Part shown: piece by piece, positions 47,476-60,236 of the stretch
Numbering within the stretch: the stretch's first letter is position 1
How the letters are laid out: each line of letters begins with the position of its first letter
Source of the DNA: Morinoia aosen
Taxonomy: Eukaryota; Arthropoda; Malacostraca; Amphipoda; Talitridae
Direction of reading: 5' to 3'
Length of the DNA stretch: 64,000 nt
Assembly: GCA_030386875.1 (NCBI GenBank)
Contig: CM059557.1
Coordinates: 58,792,514-58,856,513, forward strand
Translations under genes and position numbers: made by a program
The notes under the pieces: model-generated
Seen by the model: the letters and a program-made list of their open reading frames with translations, nothing else
Databases searched by the model: none
What the model was told of the DNA's origin: nothing

Positions 47476-48074
47476 AAGTATCGAGAGTTCAAAGTCAAGT
47501 CAGTTACGAACAGTTACGAGTAGTTACGGAAAGCTACTGCTTCCACAAGGTTTTTCAAACAAATAAATGTACGAGGAGCTCACGAGATTAGAACCCGGGA
47601 CTTAAATTCACCGCACCAGAACGCTATCGGTCGCGCTACCGACCACCCTAAAAGGTGGTCGAAGCTCAATGAAAGCAATCTTGGCACAGTGAAAGCAGGC
47701 ACGAACTTGGCCCGACAGATATATTTTCTCATTTTTCTGAAGTATCGAGAGTTCAAAGTCAAGTCAGTTACGAACAGTTACGAGTAGTTACGGAAAGCTA
47801 CTGCTTCCACAAGGTTTTTCAAACAAATAAATGTGCGAGGGATTTCTCAATAAATGAGAAAATATATCTGTCGGGCCAAGTTCGTGCCTGCTTTCACTGT
47901 GCCAAGATTGCTTTCATTGAGCTTCGACCACCTTTTAGGGTGGTCGGTAGCGCGACCGATAGCGTTCTGGTGCGGTGAATTTAAGTCCCGGGTTCTAATC
48001 TCGTGAGCTCCTCGTACATTTATTTGTTTGAAAAACCTTGTGGAAGCAGTAGCTTTCCGTAACTACTCGTAACT
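47476..48074. repeat. Inverted SINE pair with embedded direct repeat
   Basis: Arms 47,512-47,734 and 47,852-48,074 are reverse complements over 223 bp with almost no mismatch, separated by 117 bp. A 101-bp direct repeat (47,476-47,576 and 47,740-47,840, one visible difference) supplies the outer edge of the left arm and most of the spacer. The right arm reads as a tRNA-derived SINE: A box TGGTCGGTAGCGCGACCG at 47,941-47,958 and B box GGTTCTAATC at 47,991-48,000. Just before it is an 8-bp stem hairpin (47,926-47,947). A transcript across this would form a long double-stranded RNA. Confidence 0.88.
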
Positions 48075-51000
48075 ACTATTTATCAAATTCATAGTTACGC
48101 ATTTAATTGTCTAACATGTTCATCTGGTGAGCGAGAGACAGCGCACTACGTCGTTGATTAAAGTGAGAGTTTCTTTCTATGTCGAGTTAATTTCTCGCAC
48201 TGCTTTCGAGCCTGCCCTGACTGGCGGAAGTGAACCAATACAAGAGTTCCTCCTACATGAGTGAATTACTTATGCGTTCTCTAACCAACTTCTAGACTAA
48301 CGTCAAAAATTCGTTCGACGGTGTCACTGATCGGTTAAATTCACTTAAAAGTTCCTAAAAATTGAAACATTGTATTTCCAGCAACGTACGACCCGTCTCG
48401 TTTTCATTCGCAACTTTCGATCACTGTAGTACATGATTACATAAACATTCATATAAAATAATGCACGCAAACTCGAGAGATTTACCTAGTAGGCCGAGAT
48501 CCCGAACGCGACATAAAAAATTGAATATTAAGTATTAACATTTCATCAGACTTTACGCCACAGGCCGTGTACATCAGCTTAAGCGATCCGATTTCATGTC
48601 AATACACACAAAATATGAAAAAAAAATCACATCCTAATTCACCTGATATCCCAGCCTTTGAAACAGTGTGTAATTTGATTTCGATGATTTAATTCCACTC
48701 GAAGAGGTGCCGTTGTTCATATCCACGACATTTATTAATGTATCTACATAGTTCGGGAACTGCAGCTCAATTTTACCGCTAAATCGCGGTTCTGGTGTTG
48801 GGAACCTCGTATGTATATAACTACTTCTACAGAATAAAAAATTAATTTGCATATCCATCAATATCTGAGTACAAATAGAGCGGGCACCAGCACCACCCCC
48901 ATGGGAAGAAACAGTTAAAAACTTCCACACAAGGATCATGAAGCACCAACACCAATTTGCCTCTAAATAATAAACCCCGGGCATTAATTAAGCTTAGTCT
49001 GCGGTTCTTTTGAGACGGTCGAGAAGCAGACTTCAAGTCACGACAGACGACAGCAGCCCTTCGCAAGTACACAATTCCGTGAGTCATAATTCGTTGATAT
49101 TACACTACTACAACCAATTTAATTGGATATGCACTAATAAATTAATTTAATTGTAAGTTGGTAATAGGTGTCAGCATCGATTTTTAAATGAAGTTCCTAT
49201 TCTCAACTCTCAAAGTTCGCCAGGCGGAAGGAGGCAGAAAGTTCCTAGCGAAGCACTTGACAAGTTCGGAAATTCAGGAACTATTCTTATACCATTAAAC
49301 TTGGAACAAAATGAAAATCATCCTCCCAGGCACATAAAAATCAAGGGGTTAGCTCGGCCAGGGGAGACTGCAAAAGACTCCCAGCCAACACACGCACATG
49401 ATCTTCAACACCAAGAAACTAGTTTCATTTTGTCGAACATAATATACTAAAATTTTTCTGTGTAATAATGTACAAATTGCTGCAGTGAACCCTCAATTTA
49501 CGCATTTATTATACTACGTGTTCCCTGTCAATCCCGCCTAAAGTCTGATGTTTCAGACAACACTGACATAGGAACGTAAGTTCGTTTATAACTCTGATGC
49601 CTTTTATTTAAGCTGGTAAAGAAATGATCCATGGAATTTTCTTACAATTTACAACTCGCAAAGGACAGAGTACAGCAGACAACGAGTTATAAATTTCTTC
49701 GAGTCAAATTCCTTGCCATTTAAAGTTTCACTCATTTCAAATAGATATCACTGGTAACATTTTTGATAAATTTTCTACTCAACATCCTACTTTCTTACGT
49801 TCACGCAGTACTACACTGGAGCAATTGCCTCATGAGCTTGACCGCGCCAGAACTTTTACAACCTTGTCACAAAGCAATAAAATTTCCACACATGTTCTCT
49901 GCTCCTAGCAGCTACCTCCTGCAGACGCATGATCATAAGAAATTCACGTTTATTCATTACAATTTGGCTTTCGTTTTCAACTCTCACGCTATAATAAATT
50001 CTTTCAACAGAAATCAAAGCTCAATCTCGAACTATTGTGTACTTCCGTTGAAGGAAATGAACATACTTCAATGAAGTTGATTGCCAACTTTGCCTATGCA
50101 AAAAAAACATTTCGGCATTACATAATAGTTCAGTTTGAATTACTAACGAAAGTAGTTCACATTCAAACGTTAAAAAAAAGAAGATCATGAAGATTCCAAG
50201 TGAAGTTCCTAATTTACTATGAATTCACACTATATACCATTGGTTATTTTCACGTAGATAATTGTCTAATATGAGGTGCACGATGCGTTCGCTACGAGCA
50301 TCTAACCACATTAAGGTCGGCCCCATTCAACTCACGTGTTCCTTTTATAATACTAAGCACACTTAATATAAAATTTTATGTCGCACCCAAATGTAGCTGA
50401 ATCGAAAAATAATCTTATATTTATGCGCCCTACATAGTAGACTTCTATGTTAAAAAAAAATATTTTATCATGAAATTTATATACGTTTCAGTGAGATGCA
50501 ACGAGGATTCAAAGGCTCAACTAATTTGATACTACCGAAATCAATTGGACTAGTATCAGTTGTTGAAGTAATCATTTCCCTCCCAGAGCAAGAGTATTAT
50601 TTAAACAATCGATGAATTCAACAGAACATTATACGAATAAAAAAAAATTCAGGTTCGTGATCCCGAACACTGAATCTCATCATAATGCTGTTGTAACCAT
50701 AGAAAATAAAGAATTCATTTTAATCGTCACATATGTAGAAGGCGTTATTTCTATTTTAGGCGACTAAAATTAAACTGAGAAAGAATGAGCATCATCTTTG
50801 AAGATTACCACACACTCAAGAAAAAACACACTACACTTAATTACTTATTATTATAAATTCCGTCACTTAACTCAGTTTTACTCAGACAATAGGTTAAACA
50901 AAATAATTTACTCTGCCTTCGAAACAAGAAGAAAAGTTGATTTTCAAAACAATTTATCCACTATTAGACAGAAGATGTAAATTTTGAATTTAAAGTGCTC

Positions 51001-51802
51001 AAATATCAGTGAACTAAAATGTCAACTATGTTACTAAAATTTGTCAAAATTTGTTCGAAAAGAATTATATAAAATCAAAATCACATAACGCTTCTATAAG
51101 TTTTCTACAAATTATTTTTAAATTTGAGGGGTCATAAAAAATTGCAAATATTAATTTGACGACTTCTAAATATCCATAAACACTGCAAAATCTAAACTTG
51201 TTTCTAAGTTTCAACTGAGATAAGGAGGTATATACTAAAATTAAGGCATTAATTCCAGTGCCATCGGTCCACACATAAAACTTGTAAGGAAATCACACAC
51301 TGCAAGGTTTTCGAAGTTTTTAATTTGGTAACGCAACAGATAGCAAAAAAACGTTGAAGTTTAAAAAAGGCTGAGGCAAGAACGGAATCTTATTCCGTTC
51401 AGAAATCGGTTGGTAAGCCCTCGCTCCCTCCTAGTTTGTGGGTGTTCAGAGAGAGACTGGAGGTACTGTTTTCAAGTATTGAATGGTACCTCCAGAAGGG
51501 TAGGAACCTCGGACAAAATTAGGAGTCAGATGGGGGCTGAACAAGAATTTAGCGGGGCCGAAATGACGCCCACTTCTGCTGTCGGGTTGGAAGCAGACCG
51601 GACCCGGCGGTAGTTGCGGTATACAAAGGAATTACTTCCCGAGTGAAGCCATTGGAGCTTCTTTTAGAAAGAGGTTAGGTGAGAGATGGAAAAATAACGA
51701 AAAGTCGATAGTGGAAGAATGCCATTCAGAGCAAGTATCAATAAGAGTTAACGTTTTTAAGGATGGCCCAACGGGCTCTTAATACACGAGAGTAGCTTGA
51801 CA
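48075..51802. other. LTR-element interior, middle part
   Basis: No recognisable protein. A minus-strand segment at 48,634-48,984 is open for 116 codons, with ordinary composition in its second half (RFPTPEPRFSGKIELQFPNY), but matches nothing I know. The stretch 51,370-51,760 is GC-richer and precedes the minisatellite. Confidence 0.45.
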
Positions 51803-53586
51803 GCTAAGTAAGTACGGCTCAACAGAACCGGTAAATAAGTTAGTACGGCTCAATAGAACCGGTAAATAAGTAAGTACGGCTCGACAGAACCGATAAGTAA
51901 GTAAGTACGGCTCGACAGAACCGATAAGTCAGTAAGTACGGCTCGACAGAACCGATAAGTAAGTAAGTACGGCTCGACAGAACCGATAAGTAAGTAAGTA
52001 CGGCTCGACAGAACCGATAAGTAAGTAAGTACGGCTCGACAGAACCGATAAGTAAGTAAGTACGGCTCGACAGAACCGATAAGTAAGTAAGTACGGCTCG
52101 ACAGAACCGATAAGTAAGTAAGTACGGCTCGACAGAACCGATAAGTAAGTAAGTACGGCTCGACAGAACCGATAAGTAAGTAAGTACGGCTCGACAGAAC
52201 CGATAAGTAAGTAAGTACGGCGCGACAGAACCGATAAGTAAGTAAGTACGGCTCGACAGAACCGATAAGTAAGTAAGTACGGCTCGACAGAACCGATAAG
52301 TAAGTAAGTAAGTACGGCTCGACAGAACCGATAAGTAAGTAAGTAAGTACGGCTCGACAGAACCGATAAGTAAGTAAGTAAGTACGGCTCGACAGAACCG
52401 ATAAGTAAGTAAGTAAGTACGGCTCGACAGAACCGATAAGTAAGTAAGTACGGCTCGACAGAACCGATAAGTAAGTAAGTACGGCTCGACAGAACCGATA
52501 AGTAAGTAAGTACGGCTCGACAGAACCGATAAGTAAGTAAGTACGGCTCGACAGAACCGATAAGCAAGTAAGTACGGCTCGACAGAACCGATAAGCAAGT
52601 AAGTACGGCTCGACAGAACCGATAAGCAAGTAAGTACGGCGCGACAGAACCGATAAGTAAGTAAGTACGGCTCGACAGAACCGATAAGTAAGCAAGTACG
52701 GCTCGACAGAACCGATAAGTAAGCAAGTACGGCTCGACAGAACCGATAAGTAAGCAAGTACGGCTCGACAGAACCGATAAGTAAGCAAGTACGGCTCGAC
52801 AGAACCGATAAGTAAGCAAGTACGGCTCGACAGAACCGATAAGTAAGCAAGTACGGCTCGACAGAACCGATAAGTAAGCAAGTACGGCTCGACAGAACCG
52901 ATAAGTAAGCAAGTACGGCTCGACAGAACCGATAAGTAAGTAAGTACGGCTCGACAGAACCGATAAGTAAGTAAGTACGGCTCGACAGAACCGATAAGTA
53001 AGTAAGTACGGCTCGACAGAACCGATAAGTAAGTAAGTACGGCTCGACAGAACCGATAAGTAAGTAAGTAAGTACGGCTCGACAGAACCGATAAGTAAGT
53101 AAGTAAGTGCGGCTCGACAGAACCGATAAGTAAGTAAGTAAGTACGGCTCGACAGAACCGATAAGTAAGTAAGGAAGTACGGCTCGACAGAACCGATAAG
53201 TAAGTAAGGAAGTACGGCTCGACAGAACCGATAAGTAAGTAAGTACGGCTCGACAGAACCGATAAGTAAGTAAGTACGGCTCGACAGAACCGATAAGTAA
53301 GTAAGTACGGCTCGACAGAACCGATAAGTAAGTAAGTACGGCTCGACAGAACCGATAAGTAAGTAAGTACGGCTCGACAGAACCGGTAAGTAAGTAAGTA
53401 CGGCTCGACAGAACCGGTAAGTAAGTAAGTACGGCTCGACAGAACCGATAAGTAAGTAATTACGGCTCGACAGAACCGATAAGTAAGTAATTACGGCTCG
53501 ACAGAACCGATAAGTAAGTAATTACGGCTCGACAGAACCGATAAGTAAGTAATTACGGCTCGACAGGACCGATAAGCAAGTAATTA
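51803..53586. repeat. 31-bp minisatellite, more than 50 units
   Basis: Unit core TACGGCTCGACAGAACCGAT followed by AAGTAAGTAAG. Some units carry an extra AAGT (35 bp; blocks at 52,300-52,440 and 53,055-53,225). Other variants cluster in blocks: AAGCAAG junctions at 52,560-52,920, GGAAGTAC near 53,170, ACCGGTAAG near 53,385, and AATTACGG at 53,455-53,560. The edges (51,803-51,870 and 53,540-53,586) are the most degenerate, as expected of unequal exchange. All three minus-strand frames are open for about 1 kb because the unit has no stop in any frame. Confidence 0.97.
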
Positions 53587-54771
53587 ATGGAAGAGGCGGC
53601 TAGAAAGCCTAGTAATTAGTAATACCGCTCTGAATGGCTAGTTTAAACAAAATAAACATGAAACACACACATTCACACAAACCAAATCAGGAGTACGGTC
53701 AAAGAAACGGACCAAGATTGCGAGAAGGTTGGAAAATGCACAGGCGATGTGCAGCACTCGGTAGATTCACTTTACACCGTTAAGTAACACAGGACGAGTA
53801 GCGAGTCCAGTAGAGAGTCGCGTAGTAGTAACAAATGTAATGCCTCTTAAATGAATATAAAAAGGTCTCACAGACATTGCTTCCTCCTCCGCCGCCGGTC
53901 AGCTGAAAGCCTTCAAAGTGCAAACTGACAAGTACCTGAGAGGCGCACACGGAAATTCTCAACAAAGTCAGTAAATAGTAATGGGTGGATAAATTATGGA
54001 GACATTCGATTAAAATTCACCACAAAGAAAAATTTTTTATCAAACACATATTTACGAGAAAAGATATGTTGGAGTAAGTATATTTTAGCAAAATAAGGCA
54101 AATTCTATTGTTCCACTGCACACTAATAAATTTATAATTGCAAGGGAACTTAACCGTGCGTGCATCACTGAAGAACCAAAAAAAAAAATTAATGGTGGGG
54201 GCTTCACTTCAAAAATTGAGTAAAAATAAACTTTATGTTAGCTTTAATAGTTCAAAACAAATAAAAAACACGCTCAGAAGACTAAACACTGTTGCTTAAA
54301 ATTTGAAGTGAAACTCAAAGGGAAGAAGTTTAACATAAGCAACTCAACGCTACGACGAAATTGAGAAACGTGTGCCTTACTGATGATATGGATTTCTTGC
54401 TATATTTAGAAAATTTGACGACAGTGAATTCATGCTACTCTTCAAGACTCAGTCGAGCTCACTTCAATTAGCCACTCAGAAATGGTCTAGCCACTGCCTA
54501 GCCTTACCGCCGCCACAAAGTTTCAGTTTTATTCCTCTACGAGCAGGATCTCACGATAAGGGGCGGAAATTCGACTGTTCTCAAAATCACAAGCAGAATA
54601 TAGCACACAGAGAAATTCTATTTAATGTCGAGCACTCACACGACTGATTTTAACGAATGAGAGATTATAACACAAAAATATTTTAGGCACTGAAATGGTC
54701 ACTTGAAAAAAAAATTTCCATGCTGATAAACAGGCAACACGTTGCACACATATGCAATAGACATTTTAGGC
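53587..54771. other. LTR-element interior, right part
   Basis: Non-coding and AT-rich. No polypurine tract lies immediately before the 3' LTR; the nearest purine run is AAAAAAAAA at 54,705-54,713. Confidence 0.5.
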
Positions 54772-56419
54772 TGTTACGACACGAGCATGGGCCTGTCGGC
54801 TTCTCGTTACCGAAAGAGGAATTTAAATCTCTATAGATGAAGGGTAAAGGAAAATTAAGATGGAAATACACAGGAGGAGAATGGGACAGGAAAGAAAGAA
54901 ATTAGAAATAGTAGTGTTCGCATAGTGCACCACGAGTCTCCCTTAGTCTATCAGCATGGATAATAACGACAACATTGAAAGATTAAACATATTTTTATTC
55001 TTGACCGTAGAATGTTGAACACGTGAGTTAAAGGTGATAATTGGCAACAAACACTGACACAAAGTGACACACACCATGAAAAAAACGTGCGCTTCGAATC
55101 ATGATAGGCGTCCGCAACGGTTGCATGTTTTAACGTTACACAAAAATTTTATGACGACTATCAAAAGAAGATCTACTCACAATAAACCAGAACAAGAAAA
55201 TAATTAATAGCTCCATGGGCTAGAGTACGCCCGAAATAAAAATGGGGATAATATAAAACAATAAAACCCTCGACTCACACAAGGTGTTAAATGCGGAACA
55301 CTTAAATTTGCGCTACGCACAATGTGAAGCTCCACACACCACAATAAACAAACAAATCGAAATTACTCCAGATAGCGCGCCATTTCCAACACTTTCCAAT
55401 GTGCTGTTTTGTACCTAAACTTGCACTTTTAAACACCGTTCAATTTCTCAACTACACTATGTCACCCTAACTCTTCTGTGAGGCGTCGTTGAAGTGAGGC
55501 GAACTCTGCTTCCACTTAAGGCTTGAGGAATGTACGAATGTTCAGACTGACATCCGCTGATGCCCCAATGCCGGCGGCCGGCTGGTGCTGCTCCCTGTCT
55601 GCAACGCGTTTACCGCTCTTAAGTGCCGAAGGAGCTTGATCATCGTGGCTTGCGCGGGATCGATGTTGTATGACTGCAGCTTTCGTAAATGCGTGGTTCC
55701 AAGGGGCATGCTGGAGTTGCCTGTGAGATTGGAACTGGCGTAGACAAACTGAATGCTTTCGCTGCAGTTGTTGACGTTTGCACTTGACCATCATTGCTGT
55801 GAAGCTGATGTGCTTCGAGTGGATTTCTGCCGCAAGTTGATACTTTGATGGCTGCTGTTTTCCCGACTTTTCACTCGTGAGACTTCAATGTTGTCACCTC
55901 ACACCGATGTTAAAGTTTTGGTACTCTTGTGCGAGGTACGCCGGCAAAGCCGGAGTACTCTGTTTGCGTGCGTGTCCTCACTCTCTCTTTGTTGCGAAAC
56001 CCCGCGAAAAGACCTCGATTATTCTTGTCGTATCCTTATATGTGCGTGGCTCGGATCCTTCTCGAATGCTCACGAATGTTCGCAGTTACAATGACAGCAT
56101 TTTACAGCTGATTGGAGGAATTCTTCCTTGTCCTGACGTCTCGAAATTTCATTGGCTAGGTGCCCGCTTTCTTGTGCCACACCTTCGACGCGCGGCCTGT
56201 TCATTGGCCCAGATGTTGCGGCTTTTGCTAAGGCCAACCCTCGTATCGCGCCTCGTGCGAGGCCTGTTCCCATGCCCAAGCGACGGCCGGCTCAACGGTT
56301 TGGACATTCCAACGTCTATCGCAGCTTTTCGCGCTTTTACCTCAAACTGGCCTCGCAACACATCGTATTATATAAGGTATAAGATATTTCACTACTAGTA
56401 TATAAGATATTTCACTACA
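54772..56419. repeat. 3' LTR
   Basis: 1,648 bp, TGTTACGACACG...TTTCACTACA, differing from the 5' LTR by scattered substitutions and a few small indels (for example near 55,535-55,545 and 56,250). Followed by GTAA at 56,420-56,423. Confidence 0.88.
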
Positions 56420-57079
56420 GTAAAATGACAGATGAAATATTTTGCTGCACTGCACCGTAAGTTAATTACGAAGCCAATTCTACAATTCTGAAGTAAATTT
56501 TCAATGGTTTATAATTGTACGAATATTTTACCTCATTTAATATTCTTTACAGTAAAATATCTAAGCGTGCCTTTACCAAAGCGTGTACATTCTTACAAGT
56601 ATGGAAGCTGTAAAATAAATTTAGTATCTAATAGATTACATATTAGTAATGTGGACTAAGTTAGTTACATGGCCTATATCGCAACCTATCAAGCGAAGAA
56701 CAAATTCTGCAGTTACCTATGCCAAATAACTTATTGTGTTTCTACCTTAAAAGATATCATGCATATAAGACGGATTCGCTAATCCAAGAGAAAGTTTAGA
56801 TGCATTTTCTGATTAATTTTTTCTTCATCAGATATCTTGTTTCGATTGATAGCTTCATGGTTCAAATGTTTTTATTTCCCATTTTCATGGTGTAAGGCAA
56901 TTTTTAGAATGAAATTTCGTTTTACTATTCTTTCGCTTCTGTGATTTATTTTGGCTTAATTTATTTTTCGTTGAAGTTTTGAAGGCAGCTTTTGAAAGCC
57001 GAATAAGTAGGGCATCGCCATCATCAAGAAGTACGAAATTTAAAGATTTGGCACCAGCAGGAAAAAAGATGTTCTAAGA

Positions 57080-57343
57080 TTAAACTTCCGAGTGATAAGG
57101 GAGTGTGAGGTTATTTCTATTTCTTGTCAAGAAATCATGGTGAGCAGTTGACGCGTAAATTTGCATTTTAATGTCAGAGATGCCTTCAGTATTGAGTATA
57201 TTGAACGTATTATTTCCAAGAGAAAACCGATAGAAATCAAGGAGTTTCAAAATTTTCAAGTCCCCAAATAAATTATGTGTGCGTCCGTAGTTTGTTGAGC
57301 TCAAAATGGCTCTAATAATCTTTTGTTTTTGCAGTGTGAACAT
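57080..57343 (-). pseudogene. Possible 3' tail of the non-LTR reverse transcriptase, copy B
   Basis: The minus-strand frame contains NNTFNILNTEGISDIKMQIY and TLPYHSEV-like text near 57,080-57,250, resembling the region after the RT core of LINEs that is rich in basic and aromatic residues. It lies downstream, on the same strand, of the RT fragment at 57,690-57,890. Weak on its own. Confidence 0.35.
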
Positions 57344-57689
57344 TCTATTAGTTTCATTTTTACCTGTGACACTACAGGCTTGAATGTCGTATTGAATGGA
57401 CGAATGGGTCAGTGCCCTGAAAATATATTTAATGCTTCTTTTAGTTGTAGATGTTTAACTAACAGTGAAATTTGAATGAATTTGGACAGCTTTTTATACG
57501 TAAGTCATACGCATGATTTTTAATGGTCAATTTTTTTTAGAATAATTCGTAGAAATTTTCAGTCTACGAATTTTTCAGTGAATTTTTTCACCGATTATGT
57601 AAATGCGAGGAAGCGAAGTCTTCTTCTTAACTTAAAATAGTATTTATCTAGTCTTGTTGATGTTAAAACTGATTTTACTTACTACGAGA

Positions 57690-59390
57690 CATGGTGAAAC
57701 GCTGTTAAGTCCTGATTTAGTTGGTCCGTAGTGTTCACAGTGTTTTCACGGGAGAAAGTTGAGGCTAATGCGCTTTCATCCTCATTCGGGATGAATTTGA
57801 AGGAAGGTATTGACTTAACGATATCGTTTATAAAGATAAGAAACGGAAGATACCTGAGAGCAGATCCTTGAGGGATTCCGTGGGTCATGTTTTGTAGCTC
57901 TCAAGTTGAATTGTCAATTACTCCGTATTGGTTACAGTTAAGAGAGGTAGGATTTGAACCAATTGTGAAGAAGACCATAGTGGTATCGCATCGAGGAAAT
58001 TATGTTGTGATCTAAACAGTTAAGTACTTTTTTAAAATTTTGTGAAAATGAAGAGTAATTGATTTCCTTCATCAATAATACTATAATAGAAAAATTTATG
58101 AAAATTTAGAATGGCTCGAGTCTTTGATATTTAGGATCGAAAGACAAATTGCTTGTCCTAGATATAAAAATTACAGGCAATATAAGGGTATTCTTTATTA
58201 AACGCTTTTTCGAAAATCTTACTTAAAATCGAAAATATAGAAATAAATCAACAGCTACTGATGAAAGTTTTAATATTGCTCTCTAAGATCGGGGCTACTA
58301 TTGTAATTTTTATTGAACTAAAAAAGTGTCGAAAGAGAAAGACTTGTTAATCATACCGGAGAGGATAGCTAAAACTAGAGAAACTACAAAATTTAATGTA
58401 AAAAGAAATTATACATGATCTTTTCTCTAGCACTTTGATGTTTATAGGAACTCCTAAAGCGTTTGGTGGAACAAAATAGATAAAGTGTTTCGAGTTTAAG
58501 GCCGCAAGATAACAAAAGGTAGGAGTGGAATCGTTTTAACGTTATGAGCTATATTTTTCTAAAATTAACAAGAAAACTCTGTAACGTTTCCGCGATGTTT
58601 CTCTGAGTTAGTTTTTGCTCCGTAAACAGAATTTAAGTGATCCTAAATTTTTTGTATCATTTTTAGGTGGCAGTGAAATGACTTTTTCAAAACTCTAACT
58701 TGCCTTGTGACATTGCTTCTGAATCTTTGAGACATTTCAAGAGTAAATTTTCTTTCATGGTGTAGGATCAAGCCCACCAGACGTTTCGTCACGTTAGAAA
58801 CAATATCTTTAGCTATTCAGGGTTTTATTGGCTTTATGGCCACCTGAATTAAAAAATTGGAAGACATTGATATAGTGTTTCCTTATAACACTAGATCTAA
58901 AGGACCATGATTTGAAATCATTAGTCGTACGAGTTATTTAAAATATTTTTCTTACCAGTGATGGTTTTGGCAAAATGTGCTCCTTTAAAAATGTATGATA
59001 GATGAAGCCGGAGTTCGACGTGGTTTCATACATGTCGTTGAGAGTAAGTGGACTTACGCTGTGGATGTCGGTGGATAGTATTTGAATTTTTATCCTGAAA
59101 TTTCATGTTCGTTCGTTATTTTATCCAGAAAGATTATCTTTTTTTAATTTAAATTTGGAAATGATCTGATGCGTTCGAAGTCAGGATTCCAGAAAAAATT
59201 TTGTTGAACACTTTGTGAATGCATTACTTTTTTGTTAACAGTCAGTAGAAATACTAGTTGGTTAACATGAAATGGGGAGGAAATATTATAATTGCACTTA
59301 GGTTAAGAAGTATACAATACTTCCGCAATTGCCCAAATTTTAAGGATCTAAGTTGAAATTCCCGTGAGTTATTATGTCATCAAAGTGGGG
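57690..59390 (-). pseudogene. Decayed non-LTR retrotransposon, copy B
   Basis: The clearest part is the minus-strand frame 57,682-57,888: HGIPQGSALRYLPFLIFIND, the RT block before the catalytic box, then SIPSFKFI. The catalytic acidic pair is replaced by NEDE-like text. Upstream on this strand (58,000-59,380) the sequence aligns with 9,900-11,250 of copy A, including the endonuclease end near 59,170. Multiple frameshifts are present. It shares its insertion with copy A. Confidence 0.72.
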
Positions 59391-59420
59391 TTTGTTCGTA
59401 AAGTTTGTTTGTGTATGTGA

Positions 59421-60236
59421 AATATCAAAATTCCTAAAAGGTGATCGACAGAATACTATAATGCGGAAAAATTTTGTTGTCTTTTTTGGCATCGATACAA
59501 AGGGGTGCAATGTTGGCCGTGGTTAACCGTCTTTTTAGAAATAATTATAGCACAATGTCTGCTTCAGGTGAATACACTTACACTCCAGTTGCGTTGTTCA
59601 TCCGAACATTGTAATCCGTTGTCATTGTAATCCCTACACTCCTTTTTTCATCCGTTGTTCATCCGTACATCAAAGATTGGAATGCTTTGTGATCTAGCAT
59701 GTTTTTCGGGTTAACAGTTGTACTATTCAACCAATACTCAATAAAGCAAAGAATATGGGAAAGGTAATTGAATTTAATAAATGTGCAGTTTGTTTCTCCC
59801 ATTTTAAGGTACAGTGGCCAGCTAATTTCAGTATTGGAGAGACATGTCTTTTTCCTTCACTAGCGGAGAATAGTTGAACCTGTAACGAGTCGGGTTTTTC
59901 TTCCGCTCCTTCTAGATTTATGGCATTAGAGTTTTCAGATTACTTTGAGTATGTCATGAGTTATTAAATGATAAGGTTGCCGATAGCGACGCTGCCACCA
60001 GGGGCGGAAAGCCCCGACTAAATTAGAGATTGATTCCGTTATATGACTTGGTAGCTATGGCGCGGTCAAGGCGCGTGTTACAAGTTGCGAGTTCACGAGA
60101 TACGAGAAAGGAAAATATACGAGGCCCAAGCTTTACACATTTATTGGAAGGCAAGTAAAGACGGCACGAGTACGCATGGTAAAAACCCTTTTCGATTTCG
60201 GGACAACAGGACAACTCAACTCACGATTATCTTTCG
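59421..60236. other. Intergenic, no gene seen
   Basis: Repeated short themes around CATCCG and TTGTAATCC (59,590-59,670) form an imperfect local duplication. From about 59,980 the composition becomes GC-rich. Confidence 0.45.

Larger units (their letters stand above)
44783..56419. mobile_element. Large non-autonomous LTR element (11.6 kb)
   Basis: Two near-identical 1.65-kb direct repeats with TG...CA ends, flanked by a 4-bp GTAA duplication, and an empty site in copy A together define an LTR-retrotransposon insertion. The 8.3-kb interior (46,433-54,771) has no gag, protease, RT or integrase in any frame, so it must have been mobilised in trans, like LARD-type elements. It has acquired an inverted SINE pair and a 31-bp minisatellite. 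No canonical TGG primer-binding site follows the 5' LTR (the sequence there is TACCCCGCTCGTCCCAG), and no polypurine tract directly abuts the 3' LTR. The close similarity of the LTRs indicates recent insertion, after the segmental duplication. Confidence 0.85.
56420..59420. repeat. Segmental duplication, copy B, part 2
   Basis: Collinear with about 9,423-11,270 of copy A, plus about 1.1 kb of sequence (56,560-57,680) not clearly matched there. Homology fades after 59,400. Confidence 0.78.

Noticed and set aside
48634..48984. 116-residue minus-strand ORF as a captured host gene in the LTR element
   Set aside because: Only the second half has ordinary composition; no recognisable domain or splice border. 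Left as a note in the interior entry.
51840..52912. Three overlapping 327-343 residue ORFs on the minus strand
   Set aside because: They are the same 31-bp tandem repeat read in three frames with no stop in the unit. No evidence of translation or of a start outside the array.
51803..53586. CRISPR array
   Set aside because: Repeats are contiguous without unique spacers, in a eukaryotic transposon context.
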